This document shows positions 1 to 10,296 of a DNA stretch of 64,000 nucleotides, one piece after another. The DNA lies in NCBI GenBank assembly GCA_016795325.1, contig JAEUHY010000045.1, positions 1 through 64,000 of the forward strand, read 5' to 3'. The stretch comes from Planctomycetota bacterium (GTDB taxonomy: Bacteria; Planctomycetota; UBA1135; GCA-002686595). Numbering within the stretch: the first letter of the stretch is position 1; each line of letters opens with the position of its first letter. A model generated the notes under the pieces. That model worked only from the letters and a program-made list of their open reading frames with translations. It did not search any database and had not been told where the DNA came from. Made by a program: the position numbers and the translations under genes.

Positions 1-71
1 GCAATTTGTCTCACGCCGCCGGCGCGCGAGGCGCGCCGGCGGCGTGAGACAAATTGCTCTGGCACCGTACG
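1..71. repeat. REP-like long palindrome, copy 1 (left arm cut by window edge)
   Basis: Bases 1-27 and 31-57 are exact reverse complements around a 3-base loop, giving a 27-bp perfect stem. The right arm continues with TCTGGCACCGTACG. The left continuation lies outside the window. The stem carries CAATTTGTCTCACGC, shared with copies near 10.3 and 14.9 kb and with one change near 16.7 kb. It lies about 115 bp upstream of the subtilase start. It is an extragenic palindrome; whether it acts in transcription or is a mobilised REP-type element is not shown by the sequence. Confidence 0.9.
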
Positions 72-185
72 TACGCGGCGTGTCGGTCGCGCGACCCGAT
101 TTGCGCCTGGAGGAGGGTCCGTTCGAAGACGCACGGCTCTGCGCCGCGGCCGAACGGTCCGACCCCGTCCCTTCGCTTTCGCGCC

Positions 186-3100
186 ATGCTGCCTTCCATC
201 GGACTTTCCGCGCGCTGCCTCACTGCAGCAGCACTCGTGCTCCCCGCCGTCGGCCAACTCGACGACGCGAGCTCCACCCGTCGCCCCGAGCGCCTCGAAG
301 CCAAGGACGCAGGTCCGGGCCAAGTCGCACGCGCCGAACTCGACGATTCCGTCCCGCTGCCCGTTCCGGCGCGTTGGGAGGCCCGCCCCGAAGGCGACCG
401 CCTGCTCGAGCCGGCCAGCGGCGATCCGTTCTTCCTGGCCTTCGCCGGCGGTTCGCACTATCCGCCCGCGGACGAGCGCATCGACCCGCTGCTGCTCGCG
501 CAGATCCAGGCGCAACCGCTCGACGGCCGCGGCGACGCACGCTGCTTCGCGTTCGCCATGTTCTCCAAGCGCATCACGCCCGCGCGCGTCGCGCAGCTCG
601 AGCAGCTCGGCGCCAAGGTGCTCAGCTTCCACCCGCACTACACGCTCAAGCTCGCCTTCCCGGTCGGCGCGCTCGACACGCTCGCTTCACTCGACTTCGT
701 GCGTTGGCTCGGTGTTCCGCGCGCCGCGCAGAAGCTCCACCCGCGCCTGGTGCACGAACTCGCGCACTGGCCGGCGAACAAGCCGCTGGATCTGTACGTG
801 AACGTGTACGAGTCCGACCTCGGCCCGGCGGCGACGTACACGCCGGTGGGCGTCGTTCACGAGTCCGCACCCGGCGGTGTGGTGACCGACGGCGACCCCG
901 CGGCGCGCGCGAAGCTCTGCATGTCCAACGGTTGGCAGCAGCGCGCGCTCGAGGCGAACGGCATCGAAGTGCTCGAGTACATCGATCGCATCCGTGCGTT
1001 CCGCTGCCGCGCGGCGCCCGCCGGCGTCGAACCGCTCGCCGAGCTCGACTTCGTGCAGTTCGTCGAAGTGCATCTGCCCGACGTGGCGGAAGACGGCGAG
1101 TCGTCGCCGCTCACGCTGGTCGACGACACGCGCGTCGACTACGACGGCGGCGAGTCGCTCGCGGTCACGGTCGGCATCGTCGACTCGGGCTTCGACAGCT
1201 CGCACCTGGGCCTGAATCACATGTCCGGCGTGGGCTGGGACTACACCAGCAGCGCCGGCGCCTACTCCGACCTGTGCGAGCACGGCTCGCACGTCGCGGG
1301 CATCTTCTTCGGCGCTCCGCCGGCCGGATCCGAGCAGTTCACCGGCGTCGCGCCGGGCGTCGGATCGTCGCCGTCTCTGCGCGTGCGCAACGTCAAGTAC
1401 CTGAGCGACGCGTGCTCGGGAACCACGGCGCTGTCGACGGTGTTCTCCAACATGCGCGGCGACTTCACCGACGTCTCGGGCAACGTCTCGCCCAAGCCGC
1501 ACGTCGTCACCAACTCCTACGGCGCCGCGCCCGCTGCGGGCGTGCCCTGGATCGGCTCGGAAACCAATCCGCGCACGATCGACGCGGAGGTCTGGGACCA
1601 CGAACAGCTGTACGTGTTCGGCGCCGGCAACTTCGCCGTGAGCGTCGGCGCGAATTCGATCGGCAGCAACGCGTCCGCGAAGAACGCGCTGACGGTCGGC
1701 AGCGTGCTCGACCACGAAGACGTAGTGGCCGGTGATCCCGGCGTGAAGTGGGCCACCTCGAGCACCGGCCCGCTCGGCGACGGCCGCTGGAAGCCGAACG
1801 TCACGTCGCCCGGCCGCATGATCACGTCGGTCGATGCGAACTCCGGCTCGGGCTACAAGGACAACTCGGGCACGAGCATGGCGACGCCGCACGTCTCGGG
1901 CCTCGCCGCGCAGCTCGCCGACCACCGCGACTACCTGCGCTACAAACCGCACCGGCTCGCTTCGCTCATCATGGCGACCGCGATTGCGTTCGCGGACGAG
2001 AACATCACGACGCAGGCCGGCATCTCGGCCACGCACCTCAACTCCTACGGCGCGGGCCGCATCAACGCGCTCAACGCGCATTGGACGTTCGCCGGCGTCA
2101 CCGATCGCACGAACTGGGGCGGCACTCTCACCGCCGCGAATTTCGGGTTCTCGGACTTCACCGTCGACCCCGGCTGCGTTGAGCTGCTGGTGCTCGTCAC
2201 GTACCACGAGGACCAGTGCTCGGCCGGCGCCGCGCAGGCGTTGGTCAACGACTTCGACCTGTACCTCGACAGTCCGGCGAATGGCATCGACCCGGCCGGA
2301 AACACCGGCGAGTACACCGCGCAACAGTCGAGCATCGACAACACCGAGCTGCGCACGTTCGCGAACCCGCCGACCGGAACGTGGCGCTGGAAGCTGTATC
2401 CCGACAGCGTCACGGGCTCGATCCGCTACAGCGTCACCGTGCAGCAGATCTTCGACGACACCACGCCGGATGGAACGCTCGACGTCGTCGCCGACGACAC
2501 CTTCGTCAAGCCCAACGACGACGTCACGATCACGGCCACGGTCACCAACCCGCAGTACTTCGCCACGGCGGTGTTCCTCGACAGCACCTCGAGCGGGGAC
2601 ACGCTGCAGTCGGCCACGACCACGCTCTACGACGGGGTCGCGTGCGATCTGCTCGACAACGAGAACGACGGCCGCGGCATCACGCTCGGCTCGCTCGGCA
2701 CGAACGACGTGCGCAGCGCCGAGTGGGTCACGCGCTGGAGCAGCGAAGGCGTGAAGACTTGGAGCGTGGAGGCGCGTTCGGACACGTGGGTCGACGAGAC
2801 CGACTCGGTGCAGATCACCGTGGACGGCACGCCGCCGAGCAACGTGACCAACCTGCAGTCGCCGACGCACACGCCCGGCGCGTGGAGCCGCGATTCGCTC
2901 GTGACGCTCAACTGGACGGCCGCGACCGACAACGTGTCCGGCGTCGACGGCTACAGCCGCACTTGGAGCCTCGGCAGCGTGGCTTCGCCGGACCAGACCA
3001 AGGACATCGAGCAGGTCACAACGCTCGACACCAACCTGAGCGACGGAGAGTGGTACTTCTCGATCAAGGCCGTCGACAACTGCGGCAACTGGTTCGCGGG

Positions 3101-3863
3101 TCAAACGAACTTGGGCGCATTCCGGATCGACACCACCCAGCCGCAGGGACCGTTCCAGCTCGACTCGAGCACGCACAACGCGGGTCTGCTGTCGTGCAGC
3201 ACGTCGCTCACCCTGACCTGGAACGCAGCGACCGACGCGCTGTCCGGGCTCGCGGGCTACGTGGTCTTGATCGACACGAACGCGAGCACCGATCCGACCG
3301 GCGCCTTGACGGCCGGACCGAACGCGACGAGCACGACACAGGTCCTCGCCTCGTCCACGACCGCGCGCTACGCCCACGTGCGGGCGCGCGACAACGCCGG
3401 CAACTGGGGCCAGACGCGGCACTTCGGCCCGATCCTGGCCAGCTCCAACACGATCTCGACCTACTGCACGGGCAAGACCAACTCGCTCGGCTGCGTGCCG
3501 ACGGTCTCGTGGACCGGCACATCCTCGCGGAGCGCGGGCAACTTGACCGTGCTGTGCAGCAACGTGATCAGCCAGAAGTTCGGGCTGATGTTCTGGGGCC
3601 GCGCCCAGGCGGCGGCGCCGTTCCAAGGCGGCACGCTGTGCATCACGCAGCCCTTGGTGCGCACGCCGATCACCAGCAGCGGCGGATCGGCGAGCGGCGC
3701 GGACTGCACCGGCGCGTACGCCTTCACATTCAACACGGCCTACTACACGCAGCAGTCGATCAACGTCGGCGACACCGTCCACGCGCAATTCTGGATGCGT
3801 GACCCCCAGGCCTCGTTCACGACGGGGCTTTCGAACGCCTTGCGTTTCACCGTCTGCGAGTAG
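186..3863 (+). CDS. Secreted subtilisin-like (S8) serine protease with Fn3-like repeats and C-terminal YCTGK module
   Basis: This is a 1225-residue exported endopeptidase. I start it at ATG 186 because the frame then opens with a clear signal peptide (MLPSIGLSARCLTAAALVLP). The S8 triad is visible: Asp333 in GIVDSGFD, His366 in EHGSHVAG and Ser564 in GTSMATPH, with the oxyanion Asn in GAGN. Residues of about 1-320 look like a long propeptide. A beta-rich segment resembling a proprotein-convertase or PPC domain follows the catalytic domain. Two Fn3-like units (each with DN.GNW) come next, and residues 1092-1225 form a Cys-rich module (YCTGK..NSLGC) that recurs in the secreted protein at 15.1 kb. 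The role is probably extracellular protein degradation. The substrate is unknown. A strong terminator follows the stop. Confidence 0.93.
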   Translation: MLPSIGLSARCLTAAALVLPAVGQLDDASSTRRPERLEAKDAGPGQVARAELDDSVPLPVPARWEARPEGDRLLEPASGDPFFLAFAGGSHYPPADERIDPLLLAQIQAQPLDGRGDARCFAFAMFSKRITPARVAQLEQLGAKVLSFHPHYTLKLAFPVGALDTLASLDFVRWLGVPRAAQKLHPRLVHELAHWPANKPLDLYVNVYESDLGPAATYTPVGVVHESAPGGVVTDGDPAARAKLCMSNGWQQRALEANGIEVLEYIDRIRAFRCRAAPAGVEPLAELDFVQFVEVHLPDVAEDGESSPLTLVDDTRVDYDGGESLAVTVGIVDSGFDSSHLGLNHMSGVGWDYTSSAGAYSDLCEHGSHVAGIFFGAPPAGSEQFTGVAPGVGSSPSLRVRNVKYLSDACSGTTALSTVFSNMRGDFTDVSGNVSPKPHVVTNSYGAAPAAGVPWIGSETNPRTIDAEVWDHEQLYVFGAGNFAVSVGANSIGSNASAKNALTVGSVLDHEDVVAGDPGVKWATSSTGPLGDGRWKPNVTSPGRMITSVDANSGSGYKDNSGTSMATPHVSGLAAQLADHRDYLRYKPHRLASLIMATAIAFADENITTQAGISATHLNSYGAGRINALNAHWTFAGVTDRTNWGGTLTAANFGFSDFTVDPGCVELLVLVTYHEDQCSAGAAQALVNDFDLYLDSPANGIDPAGNTGEYTAQQSSIDNTELRTFANPPTGTWRWKLYPDSVTGSIRYSVTVQQIFDDTTPDGTLDVVADDTFVKPNDDVTITATVTNPQYFATAVFLDSTSSGDTLQSATTTLYDGVACDLLDNENDGRGITLGSLGTNDVRSAEWVTRWSSEGVKTWSVEARSDTWVDETDSVQITVDGTPPSNVTNLQSPTHTPGAWSRDSLVTLNWTAATDNVSGVDGYSRTWSLGSVASPDQTKDIEQVTTLDTNLSDGEWYFSIKAVDNCGNWFAGQTNLGAFRIDTTQPQGPFQLDSSTHNAGLLSCSTSLTLTWNAATDALSGLAGYVVLIDTNASTDPTGALTAGPNATSTTQVLASSTTARYAHVRARDNAGNWGQTRHFGPILASSNTISTYCTGKTNSLGCVPTVSWTGTSSRSAGNLTVLCSNVISQKFGLMFWGRAQAAAPFQGGTLCITQPLVRTPITSSGGSASGADCTGAYAFTFNTAYYTQQSINVGDTVHAQFWMRDPQASFTTGLSNALRFTVCE

Positions 3864-3889
3864 CCAACACGCGCGTCGGCGTGTTGCGA

Positions 3890-3931
3890 GCGCCCGCCCG
3901 AGCCCGCACGGCTCGGGCGGGCGCATTTTTT
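3890..3931 (+). terminator. Intrinsic terminator of the subtilase gene
   Basis: A 15-bp perfect G+C stem (GCGCCCGCCCGAGCC, loop CGCAC, then its complement) is followed by ATTTTTT, starting 27 bases after the stop codon. A smaller hairpin (CAACACGC...GCGTGTTG, 3865-3886) lies just before it. This is a textbook Rho-independent structure. It separates the protease from the histidine kinase gene downstream. Confidence 0.92.
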
Positions 3932-3998
3932 CGAGGCCGCGAAGCGCGTGTTAAGGCGCCCCAGAGCCTCGCGCGAGTCGTAGATTGGACGCGGCATC

Positions 3999-5819
3999 GT
4001 GTTCCTCTTCGACCGCATCGATTTCGTCGCCCTGGTGGGCCTGTGGGTCCAAGCCTTCGTGGCCTGGGTGTTCGTCGCGATCCTCGGCGCGTTGCGCCGC
4101 CGCGAGCAGCCCTCCGCCGCGCTGGAGAGCTTCTTCCGCGCCTTCGTCGCGCTCGCCGCCTCGCTGTCGGTGCTGAGCATCCGCTTCTTCACCGCCCACG
4201 ACATCAAGCCCGATGTGCGCTGGGCGGATGGACAGCCGGGCGTCACCGCGTGCTACTGCGCGTACCTCGGCCTCAAGGCCGCCTTCGGCCTGTACATCGT
4301 GCGCGGCTGCTACGAGCTGACCGGACGCCAGCCCAGCGCGCGCCTGGAGCGCCTCTGGTGGCCCACGATCGCGCTGCTGGCGCTCGCGCCCATCGCCGTC
4401 CCGGACATCACGCCGCTGCTGATGGTCCAAGCTCCGGCGATGATCGCAGCTGCGGCCGTGTCGTTGCACGTGCTGCGCCGCGAGGATGCGGAGGCGAGCG
4501 GTCAGACGCTGGTGCGCCTCTCGCTGCGGGCGTTGCTCGTCACCTGGACCGTGCACGGCGTCGTGGCCGCGACGTACACACTCGCGCCGTGGCTGCGTTT
4601 CCTGCTCTCGTTCAACTCGCTGTTCGACCTCGCCGTACAGCTGATGCTCGGCGTCGGCTTGGTGATCGGCGTGCTGCACGAGTCGCACCGCCGCATGCGC
4701 GCCGCCGAGATCGAACGCGAACGCCTGGAACGCGAACTGGCGCGCAACGAGAAGCTGCGCGCCCTGGGCACGCTGGTTTCGGGCGTGGCGCACGAGCTCA
4801 ACAACCCGCTGACGGTGATTCTGGGTTACGCAGAGATCCTGGGCGAAACGCCCGAAGTCGCCGGCCAGGCGCGCATCATCTCCGAGCAGGCCGAACGTTG
4901 CCGCGGCGTCGTGCGCAGCCTCTCCGCGTTGGCGGGGCAATCCAAGCAGAGCCCCGAGCAACTCGACACGCGCGAGCTGATCGAGCGTGTGGTGCGTGGG
5001 CTGGAGAGCCACGAGCGTGCGCGCCACAAGACGATCGCGATCGAAGCAGCGGCGGGTCTGGTCGTTCACGCCGACCGCATCGGACTCGAGCAGGTGCTCA
5101 GCAACCTGCTCTCGAACGCACTCGACGCCAGTCCGTTGAACGGCCTGGTGACGATCGCGGCGCGCGCGGTCGGCGAACGCGTGGAGTTCAGCGTCAACGA
5201 CCAAGGGCCCGGCGTGCCCGACGGGCTGCGCGCGCGCCTGTTCGAGCCGTTCTTCACGACCAAGAATCCTGGCGCCGGACTGGGGTTGGGGCTGGCGATC
5301 GCCCACGCCATCGTGCGCGCCCACGGCGGAACCATCTCCGTCGAACCCGGACGCGACAACCGCGGCGCGCGATTCGTGGTCGTGCTGCCGCGCGGCGAAG
5401 CGCGCTCCAACGCTCCGGCCCCGACGCAGCGCACCACGCTCGCCGGTCGGCGCTTGCTGGTGCTCGACGACGACGACGGCGTGCGCTCCGTGCTGCGCCA
5501 GCACGCCGAACGCCGCGGCTGGCTCGTCGAAGAGGCGCACTGCGCCGAAGAAGCGCTCGCCGATCCGCAGCGTCTGGTGCGCGCCGACGTGGTGCTGTGC
5601 GACCTGCGCATGCCCGGCATGGGCGGCATCGGCTTTCACGATCGCCTGGCCGGCGAACGCACGGATTTGCTGGCGCGCACGGTGTTCGCAACGGGCGACT
5701 TGGCTTCCGCGGAGGCCGTGCGCTTCTCGCGGCGCTGCACGCGCCCGCTGATCCAAAAGCCCTTCGACTTCGGCGCGCTGTTCGCCGCGCTCGAGTCCGC
5801 CGTCGCCGCGCGGACCTGA
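3999..5819 (+). CDS. Membrane hybrid histidine kinase with C-terminal receiver
   Basis: This 606-residue protein has a GTG start. The first ~220 residues hold several hydrophobic segments resembling a multi-helix membrane sensor. A HisKA domain follows, with phospho-acceptor His265 in VAHELNNPL. The HATPase domain comes next (N box near LSNLLSNALDA, G boxes near DQGPGVPDG and GAGLGLGLA). A receiver domain ends the protein, with acceptor Asp535 in CDLRMPGMGG. It would autophosphorylate on His and pass the phosphate to its own receiver or a partner. No output regulator lies beside it, so the signal and target are unknown. It ends 7 bases before the convergent kinase gene. Confidence 0.93.
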   Translation: MFLFDRIDFVALVGLWVQAFVAWVFVAILGALRRREQPSAALESFFRAFVALAASLSVLSIRFFTAHDIKPDVRWADGQPGVTACYCAYLGLKAAFGLYIVRGCYELTGRQPSARLERLWWPTIALLALAPIAVPDITPLLMVQAPAMIAAAAVSLHVLRREDAEASGQTLVRLSLRALLVTWTVHGVVAATYTLAPWLRFLLSFNSLFDLAVQLMLGVGLVIGVLHESHRRMRAAEIERERLERELARNEKLRALGTLVSGVAHELNNPLTVILGYAEILGETPEVAGQARIISEQAERCRGVVRSLSALAGQSKQSPEQLDTRELIERVVRGLESHERARHKTIAIEAAAGLVVHADRIGLEQVLSNLLSNALDASPLNGLVTIAARAVGERVEFSVNDQGPGVPDGLRARLFEPFFTTKNPGAGLGLGLAIAHAIVRAHGGTISVEPGRDNRGARFVVVLPRGEARSNAPAPTQRTTLAGRRLLVLDDDDGVRSVLRQHAERRGWLVEEAHCAEEALADPQRLVRADVVLCDLRMPGMGGIGFHDRLAGERTDLLARTVFATGDLASAEAVRFSRRCTRPLIQKPFDFGALFAALESAVAART

Positions 5820-5826
5820 ACGTCGT

Positions 5827-8800
5827 TCAGCGCGCGAGCGCGGCGCGCAGCTCTTCGAGCAGGCGATCGCGCTCGCGGCGCGAGTAGGCGTCGCCCGAGT
5901 CGTCGCGCACCGCGCCGAGCGCTTCGAGCACCGCCCGCGCCTCGTCGCGCCGCTCGAGCCCGCACAGCGCCAGCGCGCGCGTCAGTTCGAGCGACTCGAG
6001 CATCGTGCTCGGGATGCGCGCAGCCTCGTCGACCGCCGCCAGCGCGGCCTCGAACTCGCCGCGCCGCGCGTGCGCGAGGCCTTTGGCGAGCGCGGCGTCG
6101 ACCTGGCGCGGCGTCTGGGCCAGAACGAGCTGCGCACTGGCCAACGCCCGTTCGAGGTCGCGCAACGCCGTATCGGCCGCATTCGCGCACAGCCGCGCAA
6201 CCCAGGCGTTGGTGGTCGCCGCTTGCGGATCGTTCGCGAGCGAGCGCGTGAAATGCTCGAGCGCCTCGCGCTCGCGACCCAGTTGCGCAAACGTGTCGCC
6301 CAGACCGTAGTTGAGCAGCGGATGCTCGGGAATCAGGCGCTGCGCGCGTTGTCCGAACTCCAGCGCCTCGTCGAGCTGGCCGAGCGCGCGCAGCTCGAGC
6401 GCAAGGTTGTAGAGCGACGAAACATCGCCGGCTTCGATCTCGATCGCGCGTCGGAACGCCGCAATGGCGCCTTGGCGATCACCGCTGCGCCCCAACGCGG
6501 TGCCGAGATGGTTCCAGGCGAGGTGCGCCCACGGCGCGGCGGCGACCGCTTCGCGCAGCAGCGGAACCGCCTCCTTCTCGCGTCCGCTCATGTGGAGCAG
6601 GCGCCCGAGGTTGATCTTGGGCTCGTAGCTGTCGGGCGAGAGCTCGAGGCACTTGCGCAGACAACGTTCCTGCTCCGCGGGATCGCTCACCACCGTCGCG
6701 AGGTCGTTCCAGGTCGAGGTGTGGCGCGGGTTGTATTCCAGAGCGCGGCGGTACAACGCCTCAGCGCGCGCCGCGTCGCCTTCTTCGTGGGCGATGGCCG
6801 CCAACCCGTGCAGCGCACTCGCACTGGTCGGCCGCAGCGCAAAGGCCGCGTTGTAGTGCAGCTTCGCAAGCGCGCGGCGCTCCGGACCGAGGTCGTGCAG
6901 CACGAAGGCGAGCAAACGCTGGAGCGCGAACTCTCCTGGGTGGATGTCGACGGCGGTGAGCAGCACCTTGGAGGCAGGCTCGAGCTGGCGGAACCCGAGC
7001 AGGCCGACGGCGAGCGCTTCGGCGGTCGCGGGATCGAGCGGCGTGAGCGCCGCTTGCTCCGCCAGTCGCAGCAACGTCGCTTCGTCCTGGGCCGCCAGCG
7101 CGCGGCGGATCTCCTGACGCGCCGGGGCCGGATCGATGGCAGCCGCGATGTCGATCAGCCGCAGGCACGGTTCGTGCCAGCCGCGCAGCAGGATCACGCG
7201 CCGCCAGACCCACTCGTCGAGGGCCGCGGCGATCTGGGGCGCCGCTCCGCTGCGCGTGATGAACTCGACCACCTCGGCCTGCGGAGCAGCGTCGACATCC
7301 ACGCCCCACTCGCGGAACGCGGCGACGAATTGCCGCTCCTGGCGCTCGAGATCGCCGCGCTGGTTGAGCGCCTGCCCCTCGAAGGTGCGCGCCTCCTCGA
7401 GCGTTGCGAGCAGCTTCTCGTTGCGCGCGACGCGCTCCCGCTCCGCCTGCGCGGCCTGCGCCTCGAGCTCCTGTTCGGCCGCGACCTGCTCGACACGCGC
7501 GGCCAGCTCCGGCAACGCGACGCCGGTGCGCAGGGCCGTCCGCGCTCGCTCGATGTCGGCCAATGCCGTATCCCAATTGCGCGTCGCGCGCGCCTGCGCG
7601 GCCGCGGCGAGCGCAGCGTCGACCTGCTCGCGCGTCGCGCTCTCGCGGCGTTCGCGCTGAACGCGCGTCCAGGCCCACGCGCCGCCCGCGACGAGCAACG
7701 TGACCACCACGCTCGCGGCCAGACTCGCGGTCAACTTGCGCGCACGCCGCTCCTCGGCCGCCTTGACGCGCGACTCCGCGGCCTCGATCTGCGCGGCGCG
7801 GGCGCGCTGTTCGAGCGACTCGAAGTAGCTCTGCAGCGCAACGACGACTTCGCGCGCGTCGCGCGGCCTGTTCTCGCGTTCGGGCGCGAGGCAGCGTTCG
7901 CACAGCTCGATCAATTCGCGGTCCGCCTGCGCTCGCTCGAGCTCGTCGAACGCCGGGCCGAGCATGCCGCGCGCCGCCTCCACGGCGACCTGCGACGCTG
8001 TGCCGCTGTACGGCGCGCCGCCGGTGAGGATCTCGCACAAGATGGCGCCGAGCGCAAACACGTCGGCGCGTTCATCGATGCTGTCGATCTCGCCGCGCGC
8101 CTGCTCGGGCGGCATGTACGCCAGCGTGCCCATCACCGTGCCGACGAGCGAATGTTGTTCGCGCACGTTCACCTCGAGCGGCTCGACGGGAGCGGCGACG
8201 CTGCTCGCGGTCGTGCTCGGCGCCTCGTCGCGCGCGAGCAGCTTGGCGAGGCCCCAGTCGACGACCTGCACCTCGCCGTAGGCGCCGACCATCACGTTCG
8301 CGGGCTTGAGGTCGCGGTGGATCACGCCGCGACTGTGCACGTAGGCCATCGTCTGGCACACGCTCGCGAAGATGTCGAGCATGCGACGCCGGTCGCTCGT
8401 GCTCTCTTCGCGCGCGAGCAGCAGGTCGGCGAAGGTGCGCCCTCGGATCAACTTCATCGAGAAGTACGGGCGTTGGTCGGAGAGCAGTCCGAGCTCGTAG
8501 ACCGGCGCGATGCCGGGGTGCTGCAGCTGCCCGCTGATCTGCGCTTCCTCCACGAAGCGCTTCACGCTGTCGGGGCGCTGCGCCAGCCCCGCGTGCAGCA
8601 CCTTGAGCGCGACGTCGCGCCGCAAGTCCTGGTCGCGGCCGCGCAGAACGACGCCCATGCCGCCGCGCGCGATCTCGCCCAGCAAGCGGTAGTTCCCGCG
8701 CCCCAGCGGAGCGGCGCGCTGGGCCATGTCTTCGCCGGGCGCGGCGCCGGCGCTGTCCTCGCGGCGCAGTTCGACGCGCGGCGCCTCGCCGGTCAGGCGC

Positions 8801-8862
8801 GCGATCACATCGAGCACGCTGCCGTGAAGTCCTGATTCAGGCTGTTTGGCGTCGTCCGTCAT
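5827..8862 (-). CDS. Ser/Thr protein kinase with transmembrane helix and TPR domain
   Basis: A 1011-residue Hanks-type kinase. I prefer the ATG at 8862 (MTDDAKQ); an upstream in-frame ATG would give 1030 residues. Visible kinase elements are the Gly loop GEIARGGMG (62-70), Lys87 in VALKVL, catalytic Asp184 in HRDLKPAN, and Asp202 in DWGLA, which replaces the usual DFG. An APE-like MPPEQARG follows. After the kinase come a charged coiled-coil stretch, one transmembrane helix (ASVVVTLLVAGGAWAW) and a long C-terminal region of TPR repeats (for example NPRHTSTWNDLA, WAHLAWNHLG). The layout suggests a membrane kinase whose TPR half lies across the membrane and binds a partner. Confidence 0.94.
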   Translation of the reverse strand: MTDDAKQPESGLHGSVLDVIARLTGEAPRVELRREDSAGAAPGEDMAQRAAPLGRGNYRLLGEIARGGMGVVLRGRDQDLRRDVALKVLHAGLAQRPDSVKRFVEEAQISGQLQHPGIAPVYELGLLSDQRPYFSMKLIRGRTFADLLLAREESTSDRRRMLDIFASVCQTMAYVHSRGVIHRDLKPANVMVGAYGEVQVVDWGLAKLLARDEAPSTTASSVAAPVEPLEVNVREQHSLVGTVMGTLAYMPPEQARGEIDSIDERADVFALGAILCEILTGGAPYSGTASQVAVEAARGMLGPAFDELERAQADRELIELCERCLAPERENRPRDAREVVVALQSYFESLEQRARAAQIEAAESRVKAAEERRARKLTASLAASVVVTLLVAGGAWAWTRVQRERRESATREQVDAALAAAAQARATRNWDTALADIERARTALRTGVALPELAARVEQVAAEQELEAQAAQAERERVARNEKLLATLEEARTFEGQALNQRGDLERQERQFVAAFREWGVDVDAAPQAEVVEFITRSGAAPQIAAALDEWVWRRVILLRGWHEPCLRLIDIAAAIDPAPARQEIRRALAAQDEATLLRLAEQAALTPLDPATAEALAVGLLGFRQLEPASKVLLTAVDIHPGEFALQRLLAFVLHDLGPERRALAKLHYNAAFALRPTSASALHGLAAIAHEEGDAARAEALYRRALEYNPRHTSTWNDLATVVSDPAEQERCLRKCLELSPDSYEPKINLGRLLHMSGREKEAVPLLREAVAAAPWAHLAWNHLGTALGRSGDRQGAIAAFRRAIEIEAGDVSSLYNLALELRALGQLDEALEFGQRAQRLIPEHPLLNYGLGDTFAQLGREREALEHFTRSLANDPQAATTNAWVARLCANAADTALRDLERALASAQLVLAQTPRQVDAALAKGLAHARRGEFEAALAAVDEAARIPSTMLESLELTRALALCGLERRDEARAVLEALGAVRDDSGDAYSRRERDRLLEELRAALAR

Positions 8863-9047
8863 GGCGGTGTGCAGGACCCACGCGAGCGGCGACGAGTGTA
8901 GTGGAGAGCGCGGGGCCATGCCCGGAGGCCGGTGCGCGGCCGCGCGCAGCCGACGAGGTTTCGAGGCTTTTCCTCCAACGGAATTCGCCCGGCGGCATGC
9001 AGGTGTCCGGCGGAACCGACCTCAACCGGCCAAGGACCGAACCAACC

Positions 9048-10292
9048 ATGAGACTGCTGACTGTTTCCTGCACAACGCTGGCGCTCACTCTGGCGCTCAA
9101 CTCGGCGCACGCCGACGTCACGATCGTCGGCAAGCCGCAACTGGGCGTGTTCGGCTCGATCCAAGGCGCCGTCGACGCGGCGTCGCAGGGCGACGTGATC
9201 GAAGTGAGCGACGGCATCTACGCCAGTTTCGTGATCCACAACAAGGCGCTGACCGTGATGGCGCTGCCGGGCGACCAGGTGGAAGTGGATGGCACGTGCG
9301 AAGTGCGCGCGCTCGGACCGGCGCGCGTGGTGTCGCTGGTCGGCCTGCTCGCGACCGGTGTCGGCCTGACCGCGCCCGAGCCCGGACTGCGCCTCGTCGA
9401 CAACCTCGGAAGCGTTCGCGTGCAAGGCTGCACCTTCTTGGGCTCGTACACGAGCGGCACGATCGGTACGCCGCCGCGCGCCGGAACCGGCGCGGAGGTC
9501 GCGCGCTGCTCGAAGGTCGTGTTCACGCGTTGCATGCTGCTGGGCCGGAACATGGCGTACTACTCGGGCCTGGCAGGTCAGCCCGGCGGCATCGGCCTCG
9601 ACTCGGTCGACAGCCAGATCGCGCTGTACGAATGCGTGGTCAGCGGCGGGCGCGGCTCGACCGAGAGCTACCCCACGGGCGGGGCCGGCGGCGATGCGTG
9701 CCGTGTGAGCGGCTGGGGCCTGTTCGCCTCGGGCACGAAGATCGAGGGCGGGCGCGGCGGCAACGCCGACTACTTCGGTTGCACCACCGGCGGGAACGGC
9801 GGCAACGCGCTCGTGATCGAGGACGCCTCCGCGCGGCTCTACGACACCGAACTCGTGCGCGGCGCGGCAGGCAGCTTCTACACGTGCAACGCTGGGATGG
9901 CCGGTCGCCGCATCGTGTCCACGAACGCGCTCGTCGACGAACACGAAAGCACCCACCGCTCGCTCGGCGGTCCGGTGGCGAGCTCCGACAACGCGTTCAT
10001 CACGCTCAACTTCGTCGGCGAGCCCGGCGACAGCGTCGAAGTGCTCGCCTCGACACGCTCGGTGTTCACCTACTCGGCGGCGCTCTCGGGCATCTCGACC
10101 GTTCCGCAGCCGTGGGCGCCGGTGGCGCTCGGCACGATCGACGCGAGCGGGACGCTCTCGGTCCCCTACTTCATCGCCGACCAGACCTGGCCGCAGGCGG
10201 GTCGCACGGTCAGCTTCCAGGCCGTCGTGACCGACGCGCAGCAGCAACGCTTCCTCAGCACGCCGATCCAGGTGCTGGTGCGCAACAACTGA
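9048..10292 (+). CDS. Secreted right-handed beta-helix-like protein
   Basis: A 414-residue exported protein with signal peptide MRLLTVSCTTLALTLALNSAHA; I choose the ATG at 9048 for that reason. The mature part opens with a pattern typical of parallel beta-helix or polymorphic-outer-membrane families (SIQGAVDAASQGDVIEVSDG). Gly/Asn-rich rungs follow (GGRGGNADYFG, TTGGNGGN). No catalytic residues of a polysaccharide lyase are evident, so a surface or matrix role is as likely as enzymatic activity. It is divergent from the kinase gene and converges on the amidohydrolase operon across palindrome copy 2. Confidence 0.85.
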   Translation: MRLLTVSCTTLALTLALNSAHADVTIVGKPQLGVFGSIQGAVDAASQGDVIEVSDGIYASFVIHNKALTVMALPGDQVEVDGTCEVRALGPARVVSLVGLLATGVGLTAPEPGLRLVDNLGSVRVQGCTFLGSYTSGTIGTPPRAGTGAEVARCSKVVFTRCMLLGRNMAYYSGLAGQPGGIGLDSVDSQIALYECVVSGGRGSTESYPTGGAGGDACRVSGWGLFASGTKIEGGRGGNADYFGCTTGGNGGNALVIEDASARLYDTELVRGAAGSFYTCNAGMAGRRIVSTNALVDEHESTHRSLGGPVASSDNAFITLNFVGEPGDSVEVLASTRSVFTYSAALSGISTVPQPWAPVALGTIDASGTLSVPYFIADQTWPQAGRTVSFQAVVTDAQQQRFLSTPIQVLVRNN

Positions 10293-10296
10293 CGGA

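Noticed and set aside
687..3926. Very long open frame antisense to the subtilase
   Set aside because: Arg/Ala/Val-rich composition typical of shadow frames in high-GC DNA; the opposite strand has the complete S8 triad, signal peptide and terminator.
6070..8835. 921-codon open frame antisense to the kinase-TPR gene
   Set aside because: Shadow of the third codon position; the minus strand has all kinase motifs in order.
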